33,467 bases of DNA from Verrucomicrobiales bacterium (GTDB lineage Bacteria > Verrucomicrobiota > Verrucomicrobiia > Verrucomicrobiales > DEV007), in NCBI GenBank assembly GCA_012960505.1, contig DUBC01000012.1, positions 1 through 33,467 on the forward strand. The letters are read 5' to 3'. This document shows positions 23,180 to 32,568 of this stretch, piece after piece (positions within the stretch are counted from its first letter, which is position 1; the number at the start of each line of letters is the position of its first letter). The notes beneath the pieces are model-generated. The model was not told where the DNA came from. It did no database searches and saw only the letters and a list, made by a program, of their open reading frames with translations. The position numbers and the translations under genes were made by a program.

Positions 23180-25081
23180 TCATTCATTAAGAATAAACTT
23201 ATCCCATCGTTTTAGCCACTCATCAGTCTTTTTGGTTTTAGTATCTCCTTGGAAAATAGGATTTGAGATAATTTCAGACCTATAACTTTTAAGATGTTCT
23301 CTTGATGTCACGGCAAGTACAGAACGTAGAACCCTTTCGTTCATGGGAAATCTTGAAATGCATTTTAAAATCAAATCCTTACTTTTTTGAGATTTATTCT
23401 GACCGACAGCCAAAATGATGTGTGCAATGACTATAGGGCTAGCTTCATCAATAATAGTTTCAATATAGGAATATTCAGACGGCGACCAATTGATTGTACG
23501 CAAAGAAGCTGAGACTACTCGTTCATCTGCATCTTCCAAGGCTGCTAATGCAACTTCGTTCTCTAGTCTAGATAATCCTTTCAATGTCCATAAAGCATGA
23601 AGACGGGCAAGAGGATCAGGATCACTCATTACTATTTTTTCTAGAAAAGGAACTAATTTAACCAGTTTCCGGTTTACGATTATGCTTTGCGCCATATCTC
23701 TCCACCAGCCATTAGGATGTTTCAGAGAAGCCATTAGACGCTCAGGATCGGCGTCTAAAAGATTAGGCTTTTCCCCTGGCGAAAATCCATCTCTCTTAAC
23801 CCTATAAATCCTTCCTCGCCCAATATTTTCATCATACTTAGATTTTAGAATCTCTTGCTTAAGGTATGGCGTCATAAAGCTTTTTTCCTGAATAACACCC
23901 CTATACATATCCACAACATAAAGACAACCATCAGGGCCCGTATAAGTATTTACAGGCCGAAAATTACCATCACTTGAAGTGATAAACTCACCAATACTAT
24001 TTTCATATAGATTAGATAATTCTAGGTGACCGGAATCCAAATATTTAACTTTTGATCTTCTTACGAGGCGGCCTACCGGCTCACAAACAAAATAATCACC
24101 ATTAACATCTTCTCCGAGCCGATCACCGCGGAAGAAACTTTGCCCACAGGCAGAGGTAAAACTGCGCAATGTACCATCGCTACTCCGAGATGCGCCTACT
24201 CCACTCTGCAAATCAGTAGTCGTCATCGCGGGCCAGACTTCATTATATTTTCCCACTTTTAGTACAGCCCCGGTGATTAACTTTTCAGGACCTTTATTTC
24301 TTCCTGAAACAAGGTATTCGGGTGAAATGAAAAATCCTATCGCAGGAATACTGTTCGTTGAAAACAAAAAACGTCCTTCATCATTGCGAGCCAATCCCCA
24401 TTGCCCAATTCTTGGTACTTTTTCATGCCTGAATTTTCTACCTTGAAATTGATAACGTCGGCCATGCTGAGAAACATATACCCAATTATCAATTCCAAGA
24501 ATTAGCCCGTTAGCCTTATGCTCGACGTTACTCTCCCGTAAAGAAAACTTATCATAGACTTTATCTTTAGTATCAGATTTACCGTCATTATCGGTATCTC
24601 GGCAATACCACAAATCTGACGGCTCACCAACGAGCAACCCATTACCAACATAAAGAACTGCCCTTGGTTCAACTAAACCATCAAGAAAAACACTATGCTT
24701 ATCAAAATTACCATCGCCATCGGTATCCTCCAAAAGACTAATCCGACCAACTGGGTCTTTTGCACCGGGTCCATCCATACTTTGCATATATCCGCGCATT
24801 TCTACAACGTACATTCTCCCGTTCCCATCCCATGTAAGAGCAACTGGTTCACTTATTTGAGGCTCAGACGCTACGAGTTCCAAGAAGAATCCCTCGGGAA
24901 GATTAATTAGCTTCATAGAATCGCTTGGATTTAATGGAGCTGTGTTTGGTTTTTGTATTACTTTCCTATCCGGTTCTCCTTGAATGGATGACAAGAACGA
25001 TTGCAGTAATATACTGAGAAATAATAAAAAATTTAACGGCTTCGATAATTTCGTCTGATAAATGAAACGGCAATCAATCAT
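23180..25081 (-). CDS. PVC-type membrane-bound dehydrogenase-like propeller with HEAT repeats
   Basis: 633 residues. After an N-terminal signal or anchor comes a beta-propeller of the sorbosone/glucose dehydrogenase-like type found in PVC bacteria (GFFLELVASEPQISEPVALT, MYVVEMRGYM), with Asp-rich Ca-binding-like loops DTDGDGNFD and DTDNDGKSD. The mid-domain motif NTYTGPDGCLYVVDMYRGVI follows, then HEAT-like helices at about 460-580. Many relatives carry a C-terminal cytochrome c domain; here no CxxCH is present after the HEAT part and the protein ends at IRLNE-like FILNE. Electron transfer must therefore use another protein, if it is a dehydrogenase at all. The gene is convergent with the TPR gene and divergent from the metallophosphoesterase. 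Confidence 0.85.
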   Translation of the reverse strand: MIDCRFIYQTKLSKPLNFLLFLSILLQSFLSSIQGEPDRKVIQKPNTAPLNPSDSMKLINLPEGFFLELVASEPQISEPVALTWDGNGRMYVVEMRGYMQSMDGPGAKDPVGRISLLEDTDGDGNFDKHSVFLDGLVEPRAVLYVGNGLLVGEPSDLWYCRDTDNDGKSDTKDKVYDKFSLRESNVEHKANGLILGIDNWVYVSQHGRRYQFQGRKFRHEKVPRIGQWGLARNDEGRFLFSTNSIPAIGFFISPEYLVSGRNKGPEKLITGAVLKVGKYNEVWPAMTTTDLQSGVGASRSSDGTLRSFTSACGQSFFRGDRLGEDVNGDYFVCEPVGRLVRRSKVKYLDSGHLELSNLYENSIGEFITSSDGNFRPVNTYTGPDGCLYVVDMYRGVIQEKSFMTPYLKQEILKSKYDENIGRGRIYRVKRDGFSPGEKPNLLDADPERLMASLKHPNGWWRDMAQSIIVNRKLVKLVPFLEKIVMSDPDPLARLHALWTLKGLSRLENEVALAALEDADERVVSASLRTINWSPSEYSYIETIIDEASPIVIAHIILAVGQNKSQKSKDLILKCISRFPMNERVLRSVLAVTSREHLKSYRSEIISNPIFQGDTKTKKTDEWLKRWDKFILNE

Positions 25082-25271
25082 GAGGCAAAAAAGTGTTACT
25101 TGCTTGTTTAGAACCAGTCAAGTTCGTGGAATTTGCATTAACTAAAGAATTGCATAATAGCTTATGATCTCTTAGCTGATATGCAGATGTTTGAAAGACA
25201 AATACTCATTAACGTGAGTTAGGGCAACTCGACAACACTAATTAAATCTCCTAATCTTTTAGATTACGTAA
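25082..25271. promoter_or_regulatory. Divergent promoter region, no elements resolved
   Basis: About 190 bp of AT-rich sequence between the divergent dehydrogenase-like gene and the phosphoesterase gene. It must contain both promoters, but no pair of -35/-10 hexamers with correct spacing is convincing by eye. Confidence 0.3.
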
Positions 25272-25994
25272 ATGAAATTTGCAATTTTTGGTGATATACA
25301 TGCTAACCTTGAAGCACTAAATGCTGTATTAGAGGATGCAAATGAGAACGATTGCAGCCATTTTGTCTGCATAGGTGATATTGTAGGTTACAATGCAAAC
25401 CCCAAAGAATGCTTGGTCGCTGTCAAAGGACTCGATTGTCCCGTTGTTAAGGGCAATCATGATGAAATGGTTGCATCGGATATCGAACTTGTTGGACTAA
25501 ACCCTCTTGCCGAACAGTCCATGACTTGGACTCGGGAGAATTTAACGCAAGAAGATAAGACATATCTTATTAATCTTAAACTGGTTCGTCAGGTAAGAGA
25601 TTTTACTATCGTACATGCTACGCTGGATTCGCCTGAAGGATGGGGATACGTAACGAGTAAGTTTCATGCGTTAGAGAGTTTTGGATATCAGTACACTCCT
25701 GTCTGTTTTATAGGGCATACTCATGTACCTGCATTTTATATTAAAACCTCCAGTGTGGAGGAATTAGGGGGACGAGTGTTAGATATGGAGAATGGAAAAA
25801 AATATTTAATTAATGTCGGGAGCGTTGGGCAACCGCGTGATGGAGACCCTAGAGCTTCATATTGTATTTATGATCTTGGAGGGCAGCGCATTTTAAACCG
25901 AAGAGTAGAATACGATATTAAATCAGCTCAACGCAAGATCATCGATGCTGGTTTACCTGATAAGCTGGCTGATAGATTGAGCCACGGTAAGTGA
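25272..25994 (+). CDS. Calcineurin-like metallophosphoesterase
   Basis: 240 residues with the full set of dinuclear-metal motifs: GDIHANLEA (D8, H10), CIGDIVGYNANP (D36), GNHDE (N62, H63), a His in IVHATLDS and GHTHVP near residue 155. It belongs to the YfcE/MJ0936-like phosphodiesterase group of the calcineurin superfamily. It is likely cytoplasmic, as there is no signal peptide. Substrates of this group include cyclic nucleotides and other phosphodiesters; none is predicted here. The length is normal for the family. The gene stands alone, with a convergent serine hydrolase gene downstream. Confidence 0.92.
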   Translation: MKFAIFGDIHANLEALNAVLEDANENDCSHFVCIGDIVGYNANPKECLVAVKGLDCPVVKGNHDEMVASDIELVGLNPLAEQSMTWTRENLTQEDKTYLINLKLVRQVRDFTIVHATLDSPEGWGYVTSKFHALESFGYQYTPVCFIGHTHVPAFYIKTSSVEELGGRVLDMENGKKYLINVGSVGQPRDGDPRASYCIYDLGGQRILNRRVEYDIKSAQRKIIDAGLPDKLADRLSHGK

Positions 25995-25996
25995 CC

Positions 25997-26027
25997 AATC
26001 ATTTTTGTTTTAAGATTATAAATGATT
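25997..26027. terminator. Possible AT-rich hairpin between convergent genes
   Basis: An 8-bp inverted repeat AATCATTT (25997-26004) and AAATGATT (26020-26027) with a 15-nt loop lies just after the phosphoesterase stop. The stem is weak and no clean T-run follows, so termination is only possible. Confidence 0.3.
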
Positions 26028-26076
26028 TAATCTCAACTAGAGGAACAGCGTTAGGGAAAGGAATCTTTTATTACTT

Positions 26077-27219
26077 TCATAAACCCAAAGCTTTTCCCGT
26101 TAACGTTCCTAATTCGCGGCGCAAAGGTTTTATTGACCGTCTTTCGTAGGGATGATTGCGATTACTAAGGAAGATCAGAAAGCTCTTACTTTTTGGATGT
26201 ATCCAGACCGAGCCGCCGGTCCATCCCGTGTGCCCAAATGATTCACCCATTGGAAACCCTTCTCCTCTCGGACTGGAATAGATTGAATCAATGTCCCATC
26301 CGATTCCACGTTTCACCTTTTGACTCAGTTTGGTAGTTTGGTTACGGGACATCAATGCTACTGATTCTTTTTTTAGGATTCTTACATTCCCAAGTTTTCC
26401 CTCACTAATGATCATTCGGCAAAAAAGAGCCACATCAGGAGCGGTTGTGAATAGTCCGGCATGACCGGCGACCCCTCCCATGGCCCTTGCGGCCGGGTCG
26501 TGTACAACGCCATGAATAAGAACATTTCCTTCCCGCGTTGTTGGTGCGATTCTTGGAAGTAGATCTCTGGACGGTTTAAAATTTGTATCTACCATTTTTA
26601 ATGGTTGAAAGATCTTTTCTTTGGAAAATCTATCCAGTCTCTTACCTGAGACGCGTCTTACTATTTCTCCTAACAAGATGAAGTTAATGTCGCTGTAACG
26701 AAATTTTTTACCCGGCAACTCAACAAGTTTTTGAGAAATTCCTAGCTTTATTGCCTTATCATAACCCTTCCACGCTGGCTTTTTTGGAAGGACAGGGCGA
26801 AGTCCTGAGGTATGCGTTAAGAGTTGCTTGATAGTGACTTTGTTTTTGTTTCCTCCATTAAATTCTGGGAGGTGTTTCCGGACCGGGTCATCAAGTGCAA
26901 TGCGGCCCTGTTCAATCAGGATCATGATGGAGGGGGCAGTCGCCATGACTTTGGTCAAGGATGCGGCATCAAAGATGCTGGTTTTTGTCATCTTTCTTTT
27001 AACTGGGAAGAGACTCTGATTACCGTAGGCTTTGTGATATTTATCACCTTCCTTTTCTAGCCAAATAACTCCACCAGGGATTTTTGATTTATTGACCGAT
27101 TCATTGAGTATTGAATCAATCGATTGCAGCATTTCAGCTGAAGCGGGAAGATGAATTTCAACTGCATTTGCCGCAGCAATGACTAATGGGAATATCAGGA
27201 GATGAATTAATCTTTCCAT
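26077..27219 (-). CDS. Serine hydrolase of the beta-lactamase/esterase family
   Basis: 380 residues with a signal peptide (residues about 1-19). The class C/EstB-type motifs are present: S87-L-T-K90 (nucleophile and base), FRYSDINFILLGEIV with Tyr175, and HTGWTGGS in place of KTG. The motifs LLTHTSGLRP and MGGVAGHAGLFTTA are also typical. These enzymes hydrolyse beta-lactams, esters or D-amino-acid peptides; the pattern YSD plus HTG is commoner in esterases and DD-peptidase-like enzymes than in true beta-lactamases, so antibiotic resistance should not be assumed. Export to the periplasm is expected. The gene is monocistronic on this strand and follows the PE-repeat lipoprotein gene, separated by a hairpin. 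Confidence 0.9.
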   Translation of the reverse strand: MERLIHLLIFPLVIAAANAVEIHLPASAEMLQSIDSILNESVNKSKIPGGVIWLEKEGDKYHKAYGNQSLFPVKRKMTKTSIFDAASLTKVMATAPSIMILIEQGRIALDDPVRKHLPEFNGGNKNKVTIKQLLTHTSGLRPVLPKKPAWKGYDKAIKLGISQKLVELPGKKFRYSDINFILLGEIVRRVSGKRLDRFSKEKIFQPLKMVDTNFKPSRDLLPRIAPTTREGNVLIHGVVHDPAARAMGGVAGHAGLFTTAPDVALFCRMIISEGKLGNVRILKKESVALMSRNQTTKLSQKVKRGIGWDIDSIYSSPRGEGFPMGESFGHTGWTGGSVWIHPKSKSFLIFLSNRNHPYERRSIKPLRRELGTLTGKALGL

Positions 27220-27260
27220 TCAGTACATAGTGACCATTCAAAATATCTAATCCGATCAAA

Positions 27261-27292
27261 GAGAAACCCTCACCTTAAGATGAGGGTTTCTC
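27261..27292 (-). terminator. Perfect 12-bp hairpin after lipoprotein gene
   Basis: GAGAAACCCTCA (27261-27272) and TGAGGGTTTCTC (27281-27292) form a perfect 12-bp stem with an 8-nt loop. On the minus strand it follows the lipoprotein gene stop by about 60 bp and is trailed by only TTTG, so termination may be partial. Transcripts could read on into the serine hydrolase gene. Confidence 0.6.
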
Positions 27293-27351
27293 AAAGGAAT
27301 ATAGTTTATATTTTTATCCTATCGAATTAGTTAATAAAACAGAATTATAAT

Positions 27352-28071
<720 letters not shown>

Positions 28072-28253
28072 AATATGTTTAGTGGTTTTGAAACTGTAGC
28101 AACGGAATTGATTTGGAATATCCAGGCTAGAGCTGATTGATATTTAACCCTTCAAATAATGTATCTAGCAGAGGACTCATCAAGTATAAAGGATTTTAGC
28201 TTTGTTTTCCTCTTTTTGCTTTTCTTGAATGAAATCGCAGACCAGATTGCAGT

Positions 28254-29387
28254 GTGGTTGCAAAGAAAAAAGCTGCCGGGAAGGCTTCAACTAATATATT
28301 AGCTTTTGTCGGCACTGATGAAGCGCGTCTCAAGGAGGCTGCTCTCAATTGTTTCGGAAAACTTGTTCCTCCCGAGGAGGCTGAGTTTGGAGCAGAGGTC
28401 ATTGATGGGGTAGCTGAAAATGCAGAGGCTGCAGTGAAGGCTGTCTCTCAAACCATAGGAGCACTTCAGACCTTACCTTTCTTTGGTGGAGAAAAAGTAG
28501 TCTGGCTCAAAGGTGCGACCATATTTGCAGATTCACAGACAGGTAAGGCATTATCAGTTCTGGATGCTGCTGAATCATTGACGAATGTGTTAGGAGACGG
28601 GTTACCGGATGGCATCACGTTTATTCTTAGTGCACCTTCAATTGATAAACGTAGGTCATTTTATAAGAAGATTTCAAAGTTGGGTAGGATTGAGATATTT
28701 GATCGTCCTGACATGAGTAGAGATGGTTGGCAGGATCAGATAAAAATGCATGTTCGAAAGCTTGCTAAGGAGAGGGGTTTGTTTTTTGAGGATGAAGCGT
28801 TGGAACTTTTTGTGATGTTGGCTGGCACTGATTTTTCTCAGATTGGGAATGAGCTAGAAAAAATTGATCTATTTCTTTCACATGATGACCGGACCATTAC
28901 AGTGGAACATGTTAGCAATCAGGTAGCCCTTACCAGAGCAGGAGTTGTTTTTGAGTTGGGTAATAGTATAGCAAAAAAGAATTTGTCTGGAGCTTTGAGG
29001 ATTATAGATCACTTGTTATATCAGGGAGAGAATGCCATAGGCATTCTTCTTGCAGCAGTGGTGCCGACCATTAGAAGATTATTGATTGCTAAAGGTCTAG
29101 CTAAACATCATGGGATCAGCGGTGGCGGTAATTATGGGTCTTATGAAGCTGCGTTGTCTAGGTTGCCCGCATCTGAAACTGCTCATTTACCAAGGAAAAA
29201 AGATGGAGGGTTGAGTGTTTATCCTATTTTTCTTGCTTCATCAGAGAGCAGAAATTTTTCTTTAGTTAATTTACGCCAAGGTTTAGCTGATTGCCTGCAA
29301 GCTAACCGGTCCTTGGTCACGAGTGCACTGGATCATCGAATTGTTCTTGAAAGACTTGTGATTCGTTTGCTTACAGGCTCTCAATAA
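28254..29387 (+). CDS. holA: DNA polymerase III delta subunit
   Basis: 377 residues from a GTG start (MVAKKKAAGKAST). The delta-subunit N-domain motif NILAFVGTDEARLKEAAL is followed by QTLPFFGGEKVVWLKGATIF, the clamp-loader equivalent of 'LQTPPFFGGRKLV'. A central helical part with FELGNSIAKKNLSGALRIID and the C-terminal collar helices follow. The subunit opens the beta sliding clamp within the clamp loader. The length is slightly above the usual 330-345 residues. No ATG is available in-frame near the family start, and the GTG has no evident ribosome site. The gene is followed 21 bp later by a TauE/SafE-type gene. Confidence 0.88.
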   Translation: MVAKKKAAGKASTNILAFVGTDEARLKEAALNCFGKLVPPEEAEFGAEVIDGVAENAEAAVKAVSQTIGALQTLPFFGGEKVVWLKGATIFADSQTGKALSVLDAAESLTNVLGDGLPDGITFILSAPSIDKRRSFYKKISKLGRIEIFDRPDMSRDGWQDQIKMHVRKLAKERGLFFEDEALELFVMLAGTDFSQIGNELEKIDLFLSHDDRTITVEHVSNQVALTRAGVVFELGNSIAKKNLSGALRIIDHLLYQGENAIGILLAAVVPTIRRLLIAKGLAKHHGISGGGNYGSYEAALSRLPASETAHLPRKKDGGLSVYPIFLASSESRNFSLVNLRQGLADCLQANRSLVTSALDHRIVLERLVIRLLTGSQ

Positions 29388-29408
29388 TATTTTATATATA
29401 ACATATTA

Positions 29409-29783
29409 ATGCAATTAATTTTTTCAGCAATTATCATAGGAGCTTTGGCTGCTTTGTTAGGTTCTCTTCTGGGTGTTGGGGGTGGCATTATTATGGTTCC
29501 AGCATTTAAGGGATTCCTTGGACTTTCAATGAAACAGGCTATCGCAACGTCACTTGCAGTTATGATCGTGACGGCCTCTGTTTCTTCGTTCCGTTATGCA
29601 CAGGCGGGCTTAGTTGATTGGAGGATCGCCGGCTTCGCTGCTATCGCAGCTGTAGTCGCAGCCTTATTAGGCTCAGAGCTTATGAAAAGCTTATCCTCTG
29701 ATTACTTAAGGGTGGCTTTTGGGATTTTTCTAATAGCTGTTGGAATTTATATGCTATTTTTTCAAAAGACAGTCTCTGGCTAG
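29409..29783 (+). CDS. Half-length TauE/SafE-family membrane protein
   Basis: 124 residues with four membrane segments. It carries the TauE/SafE repeat signature GSLLGVGGGIIMVPAF near residue 18-33, followed by IATSLAVMIVTASVSSFRYA and GLVDWRIAG. Full-length members are about 240-280 residues and contain two such modules; this protein is one complete module with its own stop. Small versions exist in many genomes and probably act as dimers. Sulfite, sulfonate or other anion export is the family's suggested role, not demonstrated for the half-size form. The gene closely follows holA on the same strand and may be cotranscribed. Confidence 0.88.
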   Translation: MQLIFSAIIIGALAALLGSLLGVGGGIIMVPAFKGFLGLSMKQAIATSLAVMIVTASVSSFRYAQAGLVDWRIAGFAAIAAVVAALLGSELMKSLSSDYLRVAFGIFLIAVGIYMLFFQKTVSG

Positions 29784-29843
29784 AGCTTGAAGTAAATTAA
29801 AGCATTGATTAGATGCGGATATTTTTCTCAATGAAGATTGAAT

Positions 29844-30347
29844 CTATTTTGCCTCAGAATCAAAATCAGATTTGATTTCTGGAAGAAGATCCTTTCGGGC
29901 AAGTAGATTAGAAATGGACTGGTTTGGATCGCGCATGATTTCTGCAAGGTAAGGAGTGATGCGATCCATTTCTACTATAGCAGTGCGTACCAAGCTTGTG
30001 ATAATTTCAACATCACGTTGCCCATCAGAAAAAACATTAGTGATTCGGAAATAAACTTCGCCATTTTCTGGATTTGCTTCGAAGTTTCCGATGGTAAGAG
30101 CGATGTTTGTGCGCATTAGAGCGTCATGAATAGAGGCCTGCGCGGCTGGATCCACAGTGAAAGACAGCCTAGAAACAACTGAAACAGCTCCCAATTCCTC
30201 AAACGCTTGGACATGGAGAGGAATTTTTGCGTGATGTGCCTCGAATTCAGATTCGATTACTTTTTTTTCAGGGACTTCTCTGAATTGCCATTTTGCAGAG
30301 TCAAAAGACTCCTTAACTTTTATTAACAGCGATTTGGTGTTAGGCAC
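29844..30347 (-). CDS. YbjN-domain-like protein
   Basis: 167 residues, soluble, with no signal peptide. The pattern of an N-terminal helix, a beta-rich centre (FEELGAVSVVSRLSFTVDPA), then RTNIALTIGNFEANPENGEV and a C-terminal helix (MDRITPYLAEIMRD) resembles YbjN and type III secretion chaperone-like folds. Function in the cell is not known. The gene is convergent with the TauE/SafE gene and lies between it and tRNA-Pro. The assignment is from overall pattern rather than catalytic motifs. Confidence 0.6.
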   Translation of the reverse strand: MPNTKSLLIKVKESFDSAKWQFREVPEKKVIESEFEAHHAKIPLHVQAFEELGAVSVVSRLSFTVDPAAQASIHDALMRTNIALTIGNFEANPENGEVYFRITNVFSDGQRDVEIITSLVRTAIVEMDRITPYLAEIMRDPNQSISNLLARKDLLPEIKSDFDSEAK

Positions 30348-30414
30348 TTCAGAATTGAAACTTTTCTAAGCTATTTTGCAAAAAATAGTTAAAACATTCA
30401 ATATTAATGGAAAA

Positions 30415-30492
30415 TGGTCGGGGTGATAGGATTCGAACCTACGGCTTCCTGCTCCCAAAGCAGGCGCTCTGACCAAGCTGAGCTACACCCCG
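30415..30492 (-). tRNA. tRNA-Pro (TGG)
   Basis: On the minus strand a complete cloverleaf is seen: acceptor CGGGGTG/CACCCCG with the C1-G72 pair typical of bacterial tRNA-Pro, D-arm GCTC...GAGC, anticodon stem CCTGC/GCAGG around loop TTTGGGA (anticodon TGG), variable loop AAGCC, T-arm with TTCGAAT, discriminator A and an encoded CCA. Total 78 nt. Confidence 0.97.
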
Positions 30493-30574
30493 TAGCCACA
30501 GTACAATCCTCATATCTGGGCGGGTTTCAAGTTGTAAATGTCTGTCAATTGGTTAAGGGGTTACCTTTTACATT

Positions 30575-32455
30575 ATGGCGGAAAGTAACGATAGAAAGAC
30601 ACCCGAAGAGCGCTCACAAATGTCAGATATAGAACGACTCAGGCATTCTACAGCCCATATTCTAGCAACTGCCATCGCCAAAATATGGCCAGATGCACAG
30701 TTTGCTGCAGGTCCTCCAGTTGAAAATGGCTTTTATTATGATGTTGAATTAGAGCATAGGATCTCTCCGGAGGATTTTGCGAGGATTGAGGATGAAATGC
30801 TGAAGGTTGTCAAAGAGAACCAGACCTTTGAACGAATGATTGTTTCAAGGGAAGAGGCTCTCAATTTGGCTCAAAGTGGTCGGTTAGCTGCCCTCAGTGA
30901 AAGAAGCAAGTCTTCGACCTTTAAGATTGATTTATTAGAAGATATTCCTGAAGGAGAAGAAATTTCAATTTTCAAGAATGGGGATTTTTGGGATCTCTGT
31001 GCTGGGCCACACGTTCCGCGGACTGGTAATTGTAAAGCGTTTAAACTGATGTCAGTAGCAAGCGCATTTTATAAAGGTGATTCGAATAATCCTCAGCTTC
31101 AGCGCATTTACGGAACGTCATTCAAGAATAAGACTCAGCTTAATGAATATCTAGAACAGTTAGAAGAAGCTAAGAAACGTGATCATCGCAAAGTGGGTCG
31201 TGATTTAGGTTTATTTCATTTTGATGAAGCAGTTGGTCAGGGGCTCGTTTTGTGGAAGCCTAAAGGATCTATTATTCGGAATGAATTACAAAAGTTTATT
31301 ACCGAAGAGCTGGATAAAAAAGGTTATAGCCAGGTATATACTCCGCACATTGGTAAATTAGATTTGTATAGAACAAGCGGGCACTTTCCTTATTATGAAG
31401 AGAGTCAGTTTTCTCCTATCGTTGGCCGAGAATCAATGTCTGCATTGGCTGACGAGGGTTGTTCCTGTGGCGAACTAACTAATCGGCTTAAATCGGGTGA
31501 GGCTGAAGGATTCTTGCTGAAGCCGATGAATTGCCCTCACCATATAAAAATATATTCGAGTGAGCACCATAGTTATCGAGATCTTCCCGTTCGTTTAGCT
31601 GAGTTCGGTACAGTGTATCGTTGGGAAAAGTCAGGGGAGCTTGGAGGTCTAACTAGGGTTAGATCATTTACTCAAGACGATGCACATTTGTTTTGTACTG
31701 ATGATCAGGTGCAGGAGGAGATAATGGGTTGCCTTGAATTGGTTAAAGTAGTGTTGAACACGCTTGGAATCGTTGATTATCGTGTCAGGGTCGGGCTGAG
31801 AGATGTAGATTCTAGTAAATATGTTGGTGATCCGGATAACTGGGATCGAGCTGAATCAGCTCTGCGCGAAGCTGTCAGCTCTTTGGAGGTTCCATTCACT
31901 GAAGAATCAGGGGAAGCGGCATTTTATGGTCCAAAAATTGATTTTGTAGTAAAGGATGTTATTGGGCGCGAGTGGCAATTAGGAACTGTCCAGGTTGATT
32001 ATAATTTACCTGAAAGATTTGACCTTAGTTACATAGGTAAGGACAATAAACCGCACCGGCCAGTAATGATTCATCGAGCGCCTTTCGGGTCACTAGAAAG
32101 GTTCGTTGCGGTACTAATAGAACATTTTGAAGGTTCATTTCCGACCTGGCTTTCACCTGAGCAGGTTAGAGTTCTACCTATTTCAGAAAAGTTTTCTGAA
32201 CAGGCGCGTGAACAGCTAAATAAACTACTTGCGGTGGGTGCAAGAGCGTCCATGGATAACTCTGCTGAGAAAATTGGAGCGAAAATTAGACTTGCCCAGC
32301 TCGAAAAGATTCCATATATGTTAATTATTGGTGCTAATGAAGTTGAAACCAACACTATCTCAGTTCGTCACCGCAAACGCGGAGATCTCGGTGCCTTGTG
32401 CCCCGAAAAGTTTATATCTCAATTCACGGAGGAAGTCAGTTCACGTTCACTTTGA
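30575..32455 (+). CDS. thrS: Threonyl-tRNA synthetase lacking the TGS domain
   Basis: 626 residues. The editing domain begins almost at once and is intact: H24 and H28 in RHSTAHILA, and C142/H146 in DLCAGPHVP, equivalent to E. coli H73, H77, C182 and H186. The class II catalytic core shows motif 2 FGTVYRWEKSGELGGLTRVR, the zinc ligands C320 (MNCPHH) and H371 (DDAHLF) plus the late His in MIHRAPFGSLERF, and a C-terminal anticodon-binding domain. The N-terminal TGS domain of E. coli ThrRS (about 60 residues) is absent. About 25 extra residues, including CSCGELTNRL, lie before MNCPHH. The enzyme attaches threonine to tRNA-Thr and clears mischarged serine. The gene is followed by infC, as in many bacteria. 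Confidence 0.96.
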   Translation: MAESNDRKTPEERSQMSDIERLRHSTAHILATAIAKIWPDAQFAAGPPVENGFYYDVELEHRISPEDFARIEDEMLKVVKENQTFERMIVSREEALNLAQSGRLAALSERSKSSTFKIDLLEDIPEGEEISIFKNGDFWDLCAGPHVPRTGNCKAFKLMSVASAFYKGDSNNPQLQRIYGTSFKNKTQLNEYLEQLEEAKKRDHRKVGRDLGLFHFDEAVGQGLVLWKPKGSIIRNELQKFITEELDKKGYSQVYTPHIGKLDLYRTSGHFPYYEESQFSPIVGRESMSALADEGCSCGELTNRLKSGEAEGFLLKPMNCPHHIKIYSSEHHSYRDLPVRLAEFGTVYRWEKSGELGGLTRVRSFTQDDAHLFCTDDQVQEEIMGCLELVKVVLNTLGIVDYRVRVGLRDVDSSKYVGDPDNWDRAESALREAVSSLEVPFTEESGEAAFYGPKIDFVVKDVIGREWQLGTVQVDYNLPERFDLSYIGKDNKPHRPVMIHRAPFGSLERFVAVLIEHFEGSFPTWLSPEQVRVLPISEKFSEQAREQLNKLLAVGARASMDNSAEKIGAKIRLAQLEKIPYMLIIGANEVETNTISVRHRKRGDLGALCPEKFISQFTEEVSSRSL

Positions 32456-32556
32456 TATAGGAGATTGATTATTCATCTAATGCTGTTATTTAATATTTCG
32501 TACCTGGGTAAATCCCAAGAGACATACAATTAATATGTTTCACTAACATTTAAAAA

Positions 32557-32562
32557 GAAGGA
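32557..32562 (+). promoter_or_regulatory. Ribosome binding site for the ATC-started infC
   Basis: GAAGGA lies six bases before the ATC codon at 32569. It is the only purine-rich site properly spaced for any codon between the in-frame TAA at 32551 and the first ATG at 32683, so it decides the start. Confidence 0.8.
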
Positions 32563-32568
32563 ACAGTT

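Noticed and set aside
30414..30632. Plus-strand open frame starting MVGVIGFEPTASCSQ
   Set aside because: It is the complement of the tRNA-Pro gene, a well-known false protein, and it overlaps the thrS start.
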